Below, in pieces: positions 1 through 5,347 of a stretch of DNA of 5,378 bases. The stretch is from positions 1-5,378 of the forward strand of contig JAVBPO010000095.1 of NCBI GenBank assembly GCA_031549565.1, given 5' to 3'. Source of the DNA: JAVBSX01 sp031549565 (GTDB taxonomy: Bacteria > Planctomycetota > Planctomycetia > Pirellulales > Thermoguttaceae). How positions within the stretch are numbered: the stretch's first letter is position 1; each line of letters begins with the position of its first letter. The translations under genes were made by a program, and so were the position numbers. Below the pieces are notes generated by a model. It made no database searches. It was given only the letters and a program-made list of their open reading frames with translations, and had not been told where the DNA came from.

Positions 1-32
1 AAATTCACCACCGCAAAAAAAAGTTGACGGAC

Positions 33-139
33 TGTCATTCTGAGGTACTCCGAAGAATCTGGTTCCTCAAGTTGACGTCTTCGAAAAACCGGAACGTCTT
101 GATTCGGGAGCCAGATGCTTCGTTTCACTCAGCATGACA
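33..139. repeat. Long imperfect palindromic intergenic repeat (TGTCATTCTGAG type)
   Basis: The left arm (33-62) begins TGTCATTCTGAG and ends CGAAGAATCTGG. The right arm (111-139) is its imperfect reverse complement: the blocks TGTCAT, CTGAG, CGAAG and ATCTGG all recur in order, separated by single mismatches and one variable 5-6 nt stretch. The interior (65-102) also pairs partly, TCAAG..GACG against CGTCTTGA, so the whole unit could fold into one long interrupted hairpin. From memory, the motif TGTCATTCTGAG..GAAGAATCT is a dispersed intergenic repeat in several bacterial phyla. No open reading frame is associated, so it is more likely a non-autonomous palindromic element than a gene. It lies beyond the 3' end of the Minf_1886-family gene. 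Confidence 0.7.
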
Positions 140-188
140 AACACCTCGCTTTTACAGTGTATAATTATCAAACAACCTCTTACTTATC

Positions 189-225
189 GGAGCGGAAGCT
201 CCAGTCGCCTACCGGGGCTCCCGGT
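189..225 (-). terminator. Tandem hairpins just past the stop of the Minf_1886-family gene (possible terminator)
   Basis: Two perfect short hairpins lie side by side. ACCGGG-GCT-CCCGGT (211-225) has a 6-bp GC-rich stem with a 3-nt loop, and its edge overlaps the last base of the stop codon at 225-227. GGAGC-GGAA-GCTCC (189-202) has a 5-bp stem with a 4-nt loop. Read on the minus strand, the second hairpin is followed by GATAAGTAAGAGG rather than a U tract, so this is not a canonical intrinsic terminator. Position directly after a stop codon supports a role in 3'-end formation or RNA stability. The structure is certain at sequence level; the terminator role is an inference. Confidence 0.35.
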
Positions 226-662
226 TAAGCTTTGCCGATGTGGTAGTTTTCTTGGAAAGCCGATTCGAAATCGTAGACGTCGTTGAAATCTTCGCGGCGA
301 TCGTCGGCGGTTTTTCGCATGCGTCCGATCCGAATCATGTTGTAAACGATTTCGCCGATGTCGCTGGTGCTGTTGATTCCGAGCGACGACAAAACCGCCC
401 GGGCAAGTGCGCCGTACTGGTCGATCGCATACTGTCGGGCCGCGACACACAGATCCTGGCCGGTGATATGACGCTGCGTTTGCTCTTCCTCCGTTTCGGG
501 CGGAGCCGGTTCCTCCGGAAGCGGTTCGCTCGGCGTGTTCTGTCCCAAGTTCAGCGTGTTTTGCGCAAAGTCGAGCGTTTCGAAAACGAACACATACGCT
601 TCTTTCGGAAAACGGTGATCCTGCTTAAGCAGTTCCATGAACTCGACTGGAAACGGAAACAT
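225..662 (-). CDS. Minf_1886 family protein (uncharacterised, Planctomycetes/Verrucomicrobia)
   Basis: This 145-residue soluble protein has no signal peptide or membrane segment. I recognise the conserved pattern of the Minf_1886 / Plancto_Ver_chp family: an N-terminal DHRFPKEAYVFVFETLDF block (about residues 15-32), then RHITGQDL (64-71), a helical stretch QYGALARAVLSSLGI (82-96), DIGEIVYNMIRIGRM (101-115), and the ending DRREDFNDVYDFESAFQ (121-137). No biochemical function is known to me. An acidic, proline-rich linker (residues 43-62, many E and P) separates the N-terminal helix from the rest and looks flexible. The frame is open upstream to 782, but I place the start at the ATG at 662. 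The 40 extra residues are unlike the family and that segment overlaps the methyltransferase 3' end and the putative promoter. No clear Shine-Dalgarno precedes 662. A later in-frame ATG (638) would cut into the conserved start. Identity is fairly sure; role unknown. Confidence 0.82.
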   Translation of the reverse strand: MFPFPVEFMELLKQDHRFPKEAYVFVFETLDFAQNTLNLGQNTPSEPLPEEPAPPETEEEQTQRHITGQDLCVAARQYAIDQYGALARAVLSSLGINSTSDIGEIVYNMIRIGRMRKTADDRREDFNDVYDFESAFQENYHIGKA

Positions 663-706
663 CGTTGAAAAAAGGAAAAAAGAGCCCCAATACCTTACCT
701 GATAAC

Positions 707-735
707 ATTGTACCTCGTTTTTCCGCCTTCTCCAA
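707..735 (-). promoter_or_regulatory. Putative sigma70-type promoter of the Minf_1886-family gene
   Basis: On the minus strand, TTGGAG (735-730) and TACAAT (712-707) are separated by exactly 17 nt. They match the -35 consensus at 4 of 6 and the -10 consensus at 5 of 6. Transcription would start near 700, leaving a leader of about 38 nt before the ATG at 662. The element lies in the 86-nt gap directly after the methyltransferase stop at 749, so the small gene could be transcribed independently of its neighbour. Called by eye only. Confidence 0.4.
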
Positions 736-748
736 GACCACCCCGCGC

Positions 749-1744
749 TTACGCTTTCTTTTTCGCAACGACAACCGAACACATATCTTCCGCCGGAATC
801 GCGAGTTGAACGTCGACGAATCCCGTGGAGTCCAGGTCTTCTCGGATTTCCTCAAACGTATAGCACATTCCCGTGTCCGTGTTGGCAAGCATGTTGACGC
901 CGAAAAACGTGCCCAAAAGCGGTCGGGTACGGTCCGAACTCATCACGAAATCGCGAACGGCCAAAGTTCCGCCCGGCTCCAGGGCCGCGTGAATCTTCCG
1001 GTAAAGCGCCCGGGATTGGTCGCGACCGTGTTGGTGAATGATCGCACTGAGCCAGACGAAATCGACGCCGCCTGGTAAATCGTCGCGGTAAAAGTCCCCG
1101 CCGACAAAAGTCGCCCGGTCCGCGAACCCGGCGTCGGTAAGCCGCTGTTTCGCGATCGTTAAACTGTCCGGCAGATCGAAAAGCGTCGCTTTCGCATTCG
1201 GAACGGCGCCAAGCAACGCAATTGTGTACGTTCCCGGCCCGGAACCGACATCCAAAAAATGCCGAAACGTGAGCAACCCGGCTTGTTGCATTTTCTCCAC
1301 GAGCGGACCGGCCAGGATGTGCGAAACGGAATTCATCGCTTGGATAAACGCTTCCCAATCCGCCCTCGCGCCGTGAATGCTCGTGTGGTCCGGAGCCGGA
1401 ATGCCGGACTTGACCGTCCACGCCAACTGCCCCCACTGCCTCATACAACCGGCGGCATGTCGGATCATCGGAAGGAAAGAGTTCGGATCGCTCGCATCCA
1501 GCGGTCGGCGATATTGTTCGGGAATCGAATAGGAACCGTTGATCTTCAAAAGCACGCCTAGCGCGGCGAGCGCATCGAGAATCATGGTCGTCCCGCGAAG
1601 ATCCGTGCGGGCTTGTTCGGCGATCTTCTCCGCGGACAACCCTTCGGGCGAACGGATCATCGGCGCAAACAGATCGAGTTCCCCCGCGCACATAAGGATG
1701 CACGAACCTTGGTAGAAATTCAGAAGCTGTTGAAGTTTTTGCAT
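749..1744 (-). CDS. SAM-dependent O-methyltransferase-like protein (Methyltransf_2 / acetylserotonin OMT type)
   Basis: This 331-residue cytosolic protein has a helical winged-helix-like dimerisation domain at residues 1-90 (the region LSAEKIAEQARTDLRGTTMILDALAALGVL fits). The C-terminal half is a Rossmann-type methyltransferase domain. Visible motifs are SAM-binding DVGSGPGTY (165-173), the acidic ribose-contact region LFDLP (188-192), GGDFYRDDLP (215-224) and LEPGG (255-259). H237 in IIHQHGRDQ lines up with the catalytic His of the LHDWSD motif in plant and bacterial small-molecule O-methyltransferases, although the usual D-W after it is Q-H here. The substrate cannot be inferred. The start at 1744 gives a normal N-terminus for the family; no Shine-Dalgarno is seen, and the bases before ATG read ACCTCCG. 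It follows the DUF1080 gene by 38 nt and may share its transcript. Family is secure; oxygen specificity is by homology only. Confidence 0.85.
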   Translation of the reverse strand: MQKLQQLLNFYQGSCILMCAGELDLFAPMIRSPEGLSAEKIAEQARTDLRGTTMILDALAALGVLLKINGSYSIPEQYRRPLDASDPNSFLPMIRHAAGCMRQWGQLAWTVKSGIPAPDHTSIHGARADWEAFIQAMNSVSHILAGPLVEKMQQAGLLTFRHFLDVGSGPGTYTIALLGAVPNAKATLFDLPDSLTIAKQRLTDAGFADRATFVGGDFYRDDLPGGVDFVWLSAIIHQHGRDQSRALYRKIHAALEPGGTLAVRDFVMSSDRTRPLLGTFFGVNMLANTDTGMCYTFEEIREDLDSTGFVDVQLAIPAEDMCSVVVAKKKA

Positions 1745-1782
1745 CGGAGGTCTGTTGTTGGAAGTTTTTTGCGGAGGGGGAA

Positions 1783-2787
1783 CTACTCCGTCAATTCCGC
1801 GATCCGGAAGTTGCGGAATTGGATTTTTGTCGTCGGATCGTGTCCTTGCAGTTGGATCGTGCCCGGCTTGAGACGCATGCCGTTTCTAGGATTGTCGTTC
1901 TCGTCGCGGGTATCGGTCCAGTCGGTCACTTGAATCCCGTTGACCCAAGTCGCGATGTTCGGCCCTCTTGCGGCGACGGTCAGGTAGTTCCATTCGCCGT
2001 CTTTCGGTCCGACGTTGCGACCGACCTGACGCCGAAAAATGCCGCCGGTATCGGTTCCGATAAATTTTTTGTAATCGTCGTCCGGCGGAGCGTTGAAAAT
2101 CTGACATTCGTACCCGTTCATCAGCTCGCCGGGAATGCAGCGGAAAAAAACGCCGCTGTTCACTCCCTTCTCCGTGAAGTATTCGAGTTGCAGTACGAAA
2201 TCGCCGTATTCCTTGACGGTCTCGACCATCCCGCTCCCGCCGGTCAGTTCAAGCACGCCGTCGGTCCATTTCGCTTCGCTCCTCCCGGCTGCAGGTTTCC
2301 AATCGGCTTCGGTGAGGGGGACCATGTTGTTCGGCTTGGCGCGAAGTCCGCTCAACCAGGCGTTTCCTGCAGCGTCAAAATGCGTCGCCCAGCCGTTGGT
2401 GGCGACACAATCCGACTCGGCGTTAGCTTTGAATTCGATCCTGGCATTGGTAAACCGGTGCGCGACGGTCGCTTTTTCCTGGTCGCCTTTCTCGAAGACG
2501 AGAAAATTTCTTTTTCCATTGGTCTTTACCGAAAGGGTTCCTTTTCCTTTCGTGACGTCCCAAGCGAACATGCTGACACCATCGAACAGTTGTACCCAAC
2601 CTTCGTCGAGTTGCTCTTTGGTGAGCGGTGTAAAGCCGGTGAGGATCGGCGGTCGGGTTCCTAGTACCTGTGCCGGATACGCGGCGGCTTCGTCGACGGC
2701 AACCGGCGTGAGCGGGGCGGGACCGATCTTCGGTTGACATCCGACAAACGGGAGAAGGAGCAGGAGGGGCAGTAATGGTTTCATCAT
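1783..2787 (-). CDS. DUF1080 / 3-keto-disaccharide hydrolase domain lipoprotein
   Basis: This 334-residue protein starts with a lipoprotein signal, MMKPLLPLLLLLPFVGC; C17 is the likely lipidated cysteine (lipobox FVGC). A Pro/Ala-rich linker follows to about residue 50. The DUF1080 (PF06439) concanavalin-like fold is recognised by GWVQLFDG (63-70), then KWTDGVLEL (173-181), EYGDFVLQLEY (193-203), NSGVFFR (210-216), GYECQIF (225-231), DTGGIF (246-251), GEWNYLTV (264-271), WVNG (281-284), IQLQGHD (311-317) and FRNFRIAEL (324-332). Characterised members hydrolyse 3-keto-glycosides; planctomycetes carry many paralogues, so the substrate is unknown. It would act at the membrane surface or in the periplasm. 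About 90 residues sit between LFDG..W and the next conserved block, longer than usual. ATG 2787 is preceded by AGGA (2798-2795) at 7 nt; a second ATG follows directly at 2784. Confidence 0.88.
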   Translation of the reverse strand: MMKPLLPLLLLLPFVGCQPKIGPAPLTPVAVDEAAAYPAQVLGTRPPILTGFTPLTKEQLDEGWVQLFDGVSMFAWDVTKGKGTLSVKTNGKRNFLVFEKGDQEKATVAHRFTNARIEFKANAESDCVATNGWATHFDAAGNAWLSGLRAKPNNMVPLTEADWKPAAGRSEAKWTDGVLELTGGSGMVETVKEYGDFVLQLEYFTEKGVNSGVFFRCIPGELMNGYECQIFNAPPDDDYKKFIGTDTGGIFRRQVGRNVGPKDGEWNYLTVAARGPNIATWVNGIQVTDWTDTRDENDNPRNGMRLKPGTIQLQGHDPTTKIQFRNFRIAELTE

Positions 2788-2794
2788 GAAGTTT

Positions 2795-2800
2795 TCCTAG
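2795..2800 (-). promoter_or_regulatory. Ribosome binding site of the DUF1080 lipoprotein gene
   Basis: The minus strand reads CTAGGAAAACTTC before the ATG at 2787, with AGGA seven bases upstream of it. This is the only clear Shine-Dalgarno among the five minus-strand genes, and it supports 2787 rather than the adjacent ATG at 2784. Confidence 0.5.
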
Positions 2801-2818
2801 TGAAAAATCAGAGCATTC

Positions 2819-2922
2819 GAATCAGAGCCGCGCACGAAGTAAGCGGTATTGTGGTTTCATAACCGAACGGTTTTGGATTGCGGAGAGACGATTACCGCTT
2901 ACTGCGTGCGCGGCTCTGATTC
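2819..2922. repeat. 30-bp inverted repeat with 44-nt loop, containing the stop codon of the Fe-S protein gene
   Basis: The left arm (2819-2848) and right arm (2893-2922) are reverse complements at 29 of 30 positions; the mismatch is A at 2837 against the partner of G at 2904. Each arm starts GAATCAGAGCCGCGCACG when read toward the loop. The 44-nt loop contains a nested small hairpin, AACCG-AA-CGGTT (2861-2872). The right arm encodes the last seven residues (ESEPRTQ) and the TAA stop of the iron-sulfur protein. A 9-bp direct repeat, AATCAGAGC, lies at 2806-2814 and 2820-2828; another, TGATTCTTG, lies at 2917-2925 and 2929-2937, across the outer edge of the right arm. It could be a REP/MITE-like element, a strong hairpin stabilising or ending the upstream transcript, or both. 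No U tract follows on the minus strand. Confidence 0.8.
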
Positions 2923-3939
2923 TTGATTTGATTCTTGGTCCCTCGCTTTTTCGTCGATGTACTTCAACACCGGCCAGACGCCGAGCGTTGCGGAGCAGTC
3001 GCGGGTGCAGTTGCCGCAGCCGGTACAGAGCACGAGCCCGAATTTGCCGGGGTAAATGCAGAACTTGTGCTGAATCCGGTTGCGTTGCCGAAACGCCTGG
3101 TTCGAACGCGGATTGTGACCCGACGCGTGATGTGTAAAAAGCGCGAATTGACACGTGTCCCAATTTTTCACACGCTGCCCCTGTTGCATGCCTCCTTCGT
3201 CGACGATGTCGAAACAATGACACGTCGGACAGATATACGTACACGCCCCGCACCCGACGCAACGCAAGCTCGTTTCGGCGTAAATCGGATCGTCGAAATG
3301 CTCCTCCAGGTATTTCTGCACCCGTTCGTGATCGAACTTTTTTTCCGGCGGCGCGGCGGTTTTGCCGGTCTTGTCCGACTTGCTCGTTTTTCCCTCGAAC
3401 AGCTTTTTGCCCTTGTCCGTCAAGGTCCGTACTTCGTAAGAGCCGTCCTTCAGATCGAGGAGCATCACGTCGGCCCCGTCCGTCGAAGCGGGGGAAAGTC
3501 CGACCGACGTACAGAAACAGTTCGGATCCGCCGACTCGCAGGCGATACTGATCACGGTCGTGTTTTCCCGGCGACTCTGGAAAAAACGGTCCTGAAAATC
3601 CCAGGCGAACACCTTGTCGAGAATCGGCAGACTCGCGGCGTCACACGGTCGGGCGCCGAACACGAACTGCGGTCCGACGTACGGCTCGGCGTCGGTCAGT
3701 TCGATTTCCTTCCCTTCCCGCTTGAACGTGTAGAGCACCTCGTGTTTCGGAAAGAAAAACTCCTTGATCGAGTTGGTCGGCATGATCGACGAATCAATCA
3801 CCGCTTCGTCCGGCTTGGCGAGGTACTGAAAAAAGTACCGCCCATCCGGCCCGGCGACCGGCGCCGCGACTTCGGCGCCGCTTGCGAGTAAGGATTGGAA
3901 CAGGTCCTGGAGCTGCGATTTCGTGATAACTTGAGACAT
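2899..3939 (-). CDS. 4Fe-4S dicluster protein, AsrA / sulfhydrogenase beta-subunit type
   Basis: This 346-residue cytosolic protein resembles anaerobic sulfite reductase subunit A and the beta subunit of group 3 NiFe (sulf)hydrogenases. In characterised complexes these carry electrons between an FAD/NAD(P)H-binding subunit and the catalytic partner. Conserved features are FGARPCD (94-100), CESADPNCFC (134-143), and two ferredoxin-like clusters. The first has C227, C230, C233 and C237, followed by C240 and C242 in CPTCHCFDI; the second has C305, C308, C311 and C315. The residue after C315 is Ser rather than the usual Pro. A lysine-rich, low-complexity stretch (about 175-203) precedes the first cluster. 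The C-terminal tail DQESNQESEPRTQ is low-complexity, and its last seven residues come from the inverted repeat at 2893-2922. No flavin subunit, hydrogenase or sulfite reductase gene is next to it, so its electron partner is unknown. No Shine-Dalgarno precedes ATG 3939. Confidence 0.83.
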   Translation of the reverse strand: MSQVITKSQLQDLFQSLLASGAEVAAPVAGPDGRYFFQYLAKPDEAVIDSSIMPTNSIKEFFFPKHEVLYTFKREGKEIELTDAEPYVGPQFVFGARPCDAASLPILDKVFAWDFQDRFFQSRRENTTVISIACESADPNCFCTSVGLSPASTDGADVMLLDLKDGSYEVRTLTDKGKKLFEGKTSKSDKTGKTAAPPEKKFDHERVQKYLEEHFDDPIYAETSLRCVGCGACTYICPTCHCFDIVDEGGMQQGQRVKNWDTCQFALFTHHASGHNPRSNQAFRQRNRIQHKFCIYPGKFGLVLCTGCGNCTRDCSATLGVWPVLKYIDEKARDQESNQESEPRTQ

Positions 3940-3947
3940 GAAAAATA

Positions 3948-3980
3948 ATTATGAATTATGAATTATAAACTATGAATTAA
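3948..3980. repeat. 7-bp tandem repeat (ATTATGA) in the short intergenic gap
   Basis: The plus strand carries four consecutive 7-mers, ATTATGA, ATTATGA, ATTATAA and ACTATGA, followed by a partial ATTAA. The array fills the gap between the secreted LTxxQ-like gene and the iron-sulfur gene and includes the stop codon of the former (TAA at 3979-3977 on the minus strand). On the minus strand the array creates a perfect TATAAT at 3967-3962, about 23 bases before the ATG at 3939, and two CATAAT variants. I see no good -35 at the right distance. The array could be only a slippage-prone spacer. Confidence 0.7.
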
Positions 3981-4987
3981 TCCTCGATTTCGGGCGCAGG
4001 TTCGACTTCGGCCGGTTTTGGTTTTTTGGCTTTCGGGAAGGCGGCTTTGCGTTGGGGTTCTTGGGATTGGAGCGAATCGGGGATCGGCATGCCGGGGACC
4101 CAGGAGTCGGCGTTGGGCATCCACTTGGAAATCGCGCCCAGACCGCCCATCATTTTCAGCATTTTCGCCTGTTGAGTTTTGACAAGCTTCGTCGCTTTTT
4201 TCAGTTGCTCTTCGGTCAGGATCTCGCGGAGCCGTGTTCCGATTTTGTTCGTGAGCGTTTTGTTTTTCGCTTCGAAATCCTGCGCGTCCTTCATATTGAT
4301 TTTCCCGCTCTTGAACATTTTCGTCGTAAATTCCGTCAGGTCGTCGAGCATTTCCAGCTTTTCGTCGGCGATATCCTGTTGGAGTTCTTCGATTTCCTTT
4401 TTCTGTTCGTCGGTCAAATCGAGCACGCTCATCGCGTCGGCGTTGAGGAACGGCGATTCGATGCCGCCGAACGTCGCGAATTCCAGCTCTTTGATTTTTT
4501 CCATCTGCTCCGGCGTGAACACTTCGGGCGCGACTTCCGAAAACTTGTCGAAAATCGTATCGTATCCCTGTTGGATCGTTGCGAGTTCTTCTTCGGACAG
4601 TTCCAGAAATTCCGCGTTCTCATCCTGGCCGGCCCGCTCGTCGAGCTTTTGGAGAAGTTGTCCGAACGCTTCCATGTCTTCCCGGTTTTCGAACTTCTCT
4701 TTCAGCTTTTCCATGATGAGCGCGGATTGGTCTTCGGTAAAGCCGTATTCTTTTTCGAATCCGGATTTGAACATCGGATTCATCGCGAAGGAGAGCCCGA
4801 GCATGCCGGGCCGATGCTTCGTAAACAACGAATTCAACGCCGGTCCCATGATCGTGGTGATGAGCAGCCTCTGTTTGTTGCTCAGCGGCATCGGGAGCGT
4901 AATTTCCTGCGCACGACAACGGGACAATTCCAGCGTCGTCTGCAGCAAGACGGCGAACACGACCAGCAAGAGAATCGAGCGTTTCAT
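3977..4987 (-). CDS. Secreted protein of unknown function with repeated LTxxQ-like motifs
   Basis: This 336-residue protein has a classic signal peptide (MKRSILLLVVFAVLL, cleavage likely after A26 in RCRA-QE; C24 has no lipobox). The mature part is highly charged and mostly helical. Four segments share the pattern [LF]T-x-[ED]-Q followed by an amphipathic helix: FTEDQ (83-87), FTPEQ (157-161), LTDEQ (191-195) and LTEEQ (257-261). A weaker LSNKQ lies at 35-39. This motif style resembles the LTxxQ repeats of the Spy/CpxP periplasmic proteins and many planctomycete secreted proteins, but homology is not shown. The C-terminus (about 305-336) is a Lys/Pro/Glu-rich tail ending PAPEIED. I do not recognise a specific family. 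ATG 4987 gives an intact signal peptide; no Shine-Dalgarno is seen, but a good promoter lies about 45 bases upstream. Confidence 0.8.
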   Translation of the reverse strand: MKRSILLLVVFAVLLQTTLELSRCRAQEITLPMPLSNKQRLLITTIMGPALNSLFTKHRPGMLGLSFAMNPMFKSGFEKEYGFTEDQSALIMEKLKEKFENREDMEAFGQLLQKLDERAGQDENAEFLELSEEELATIQQGYDTIFDKFSEVAPEVFTPEQMEKIKELEFATFGGIESPFLNADAMSVLDLTDEQKKEIEELQQDIADEKLEMLDDLTEFTTKMFKSGKINMKDAQDFEAKNKTLTNKIGTRLREILTEEQLKKATKLVKTQQAKMLKMMGGLGAISKWMPNADSWVPGMPIPDSLQSQEPQRKAAFPKAKKPKPAEVEPAPEIED

Positions 4988-5030
4988 CGGATTTGCGGAA
5001 AAGAGGATAAAAATCGAAAAGTCTCACCCA

Positions 5031-5059
5031 ATTCTATCCCACCAAAGACGGCGAATCAA
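5031..5059 (-). promoter_or_regulatory. Putative sigma70-type promoter of the secreted LTxxQ-like gene
   Basis: On the minus strand, TTGATT (5059-5054) and TAGAAT (5036-5031) are 17 nt apart. They match the -35 consensus at 4 of 6 and the -10 at 5 of 6. The expected start near 5024 leaves a leader of about 36 nt before the ATG at 4987. It may serve the downstream iron-sulfur gene too, since only 37 nt separate those genes. By eye only. Confidence 0.42.
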
Positions 5060-5063
5060 GGCC

Positions 5064-5087
5064 GTTCTCCGGGCGAGCTGGGAGAAC
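5064..5087. repeat. Short inverted repeat upstream of the putative promoter
   Basis: GTTCTCC (5064-5070) and GGAGAAC (5081-5087) form a perfect 7-bp stem with a 10-nt loop. It sits just upstream of the -35 box of the secreted-protein gene, where an operator could lie, but no regulator is known. No T tract flanks it on either strand, so a terminator is unlikely. Confidence 0.35.
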
Positions 5088-5100
5088 CGCAAGGCTTTGA

Positions 5101-5200
5101 AAAAGCGCGGGGAGACGCAAAGAAGCGGCGTCGTTAATAAAAAGTTCCCATCATTGACAGCGTTAATTTTGACAGGATCACAGGATCATTAGGATTGAAT
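5101..5200. repeat. Block of degenerate dispersed repeats between divergent genes
   Basis: Most of the 360-bp gap between 4988 and 5347 holds no gene. Within it, 5101-5128 (GCGCGGGGAGACGCAAAG core) resembles the dispersed 'acgcagagacgcggag' intergenic repeats seen in several phyla. At 5172-5187 ACAGGATC occurs twice in tandem and is followed by ATTAGGATT, resembling the common 'ttgacaggattaacaggatt' repeat. TGACAG also occurs at 5155-5160 and 5170-5175. The resemblance to known repeats is from memory. From 5201 to about 5260 I see nothing definite. Confidence 0.45.
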
Positions 5201-5262
5201 TTAGAAAGACAATTCCTTTGTTTTTGGTAAGAGAGGAAAATGTCCCTTGTGGCCGATTAGTA

Positions 5263-5291
5263 TTGACACGGCCGTAAAAATCCATCATACT
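5263..5291 (+). promoter_or_regulatory. Putative promoter of the plus-strand gene at the right edge
   Basis: A perfect -35 TTGACA (5263-5268) is followed after 17 nt by CATACT (5286-5291), a 4 of 6 match to the -10 box. A start near 5298 would give a leader of about 50 nt before the ATG at 5348. The downstream gene has a strong Shine-Dalgarno, which supports the call. Confidence 0.45.
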
Positions 5292-5333
5292 CCTGCCTCG
5301 CTTGTAAGTCGATAACAGTCAAGACATTGGAAC

Positions 5334-5340
5334 GGGAGGA
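5334..5340 (+). promoter_or_regulatory. Strong Shine-Dalgarno for the right-edge gene
   Basis: GGGAGGA lies 7 nt before the ATG at 5348 and fixes this start. It is much stronger than any ribosome site on the minus-strand genes, consistent with a gene of different origin. Confidence 0.65.
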
Positions 5341-5347
5341 AACGATC

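Noticed and set aside
160..165. Perfect TATAAT on the plus strand as a promoter
   Set aside because: No acceptable -35 lies 16-18 nt upstream and no plus-strand gene follows; the next genes are all on the minus strand.
663..782. N-terminal extension of the Minf_1886-family frame up to 782
   Set aside because: The added residues are Trp/Arg/Cys-rich and unlike the family. The segment overlaps the methyltransferase 3' end and the putative promoter. The ATG at 662 gives a family-like length.
1745..1782. CCTCCG copies before the methyltransferase start as a ribosome site
   Set aside because: On the coding strand they read CCTCC, which is the anti-Shine-Dalgarno sense, so they cannot pair with 16S rRNA as a ribosome site.
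1772..1790. CGGAG...CTCCG inverted repeat around the DUF1080 stop as a terminator
   Set aside because: A 5-bp stem with a 9-nt loop and no adjacent U tract is too weak to distinguish from chance.
2935..3891. Plus-strand open frame opposite the iron-sulfur gene
   Set aside because: Arg/Val-rich with no recognisable motif, whereas the minus strand encodes two complete cysteine clusters.
3948..3980. AT-rich tandem array as an origin or CRISPR-like array
   Set aside because: The unit is only 7 bp without spacers and the array is about 33 bp long; there are no associated genes of either kind.
4052..5192. Long plus-strand open frames (4052-5137 and 4179-5192) opposite the secreted-protein gene
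   Set aside because: Their translations are biased low-complexity (Phe/Arg- or Ser-rich) with no domain, and they are antisense to a gene with a clear signal peptide and repeated motifs. They are shadows of its codon use.
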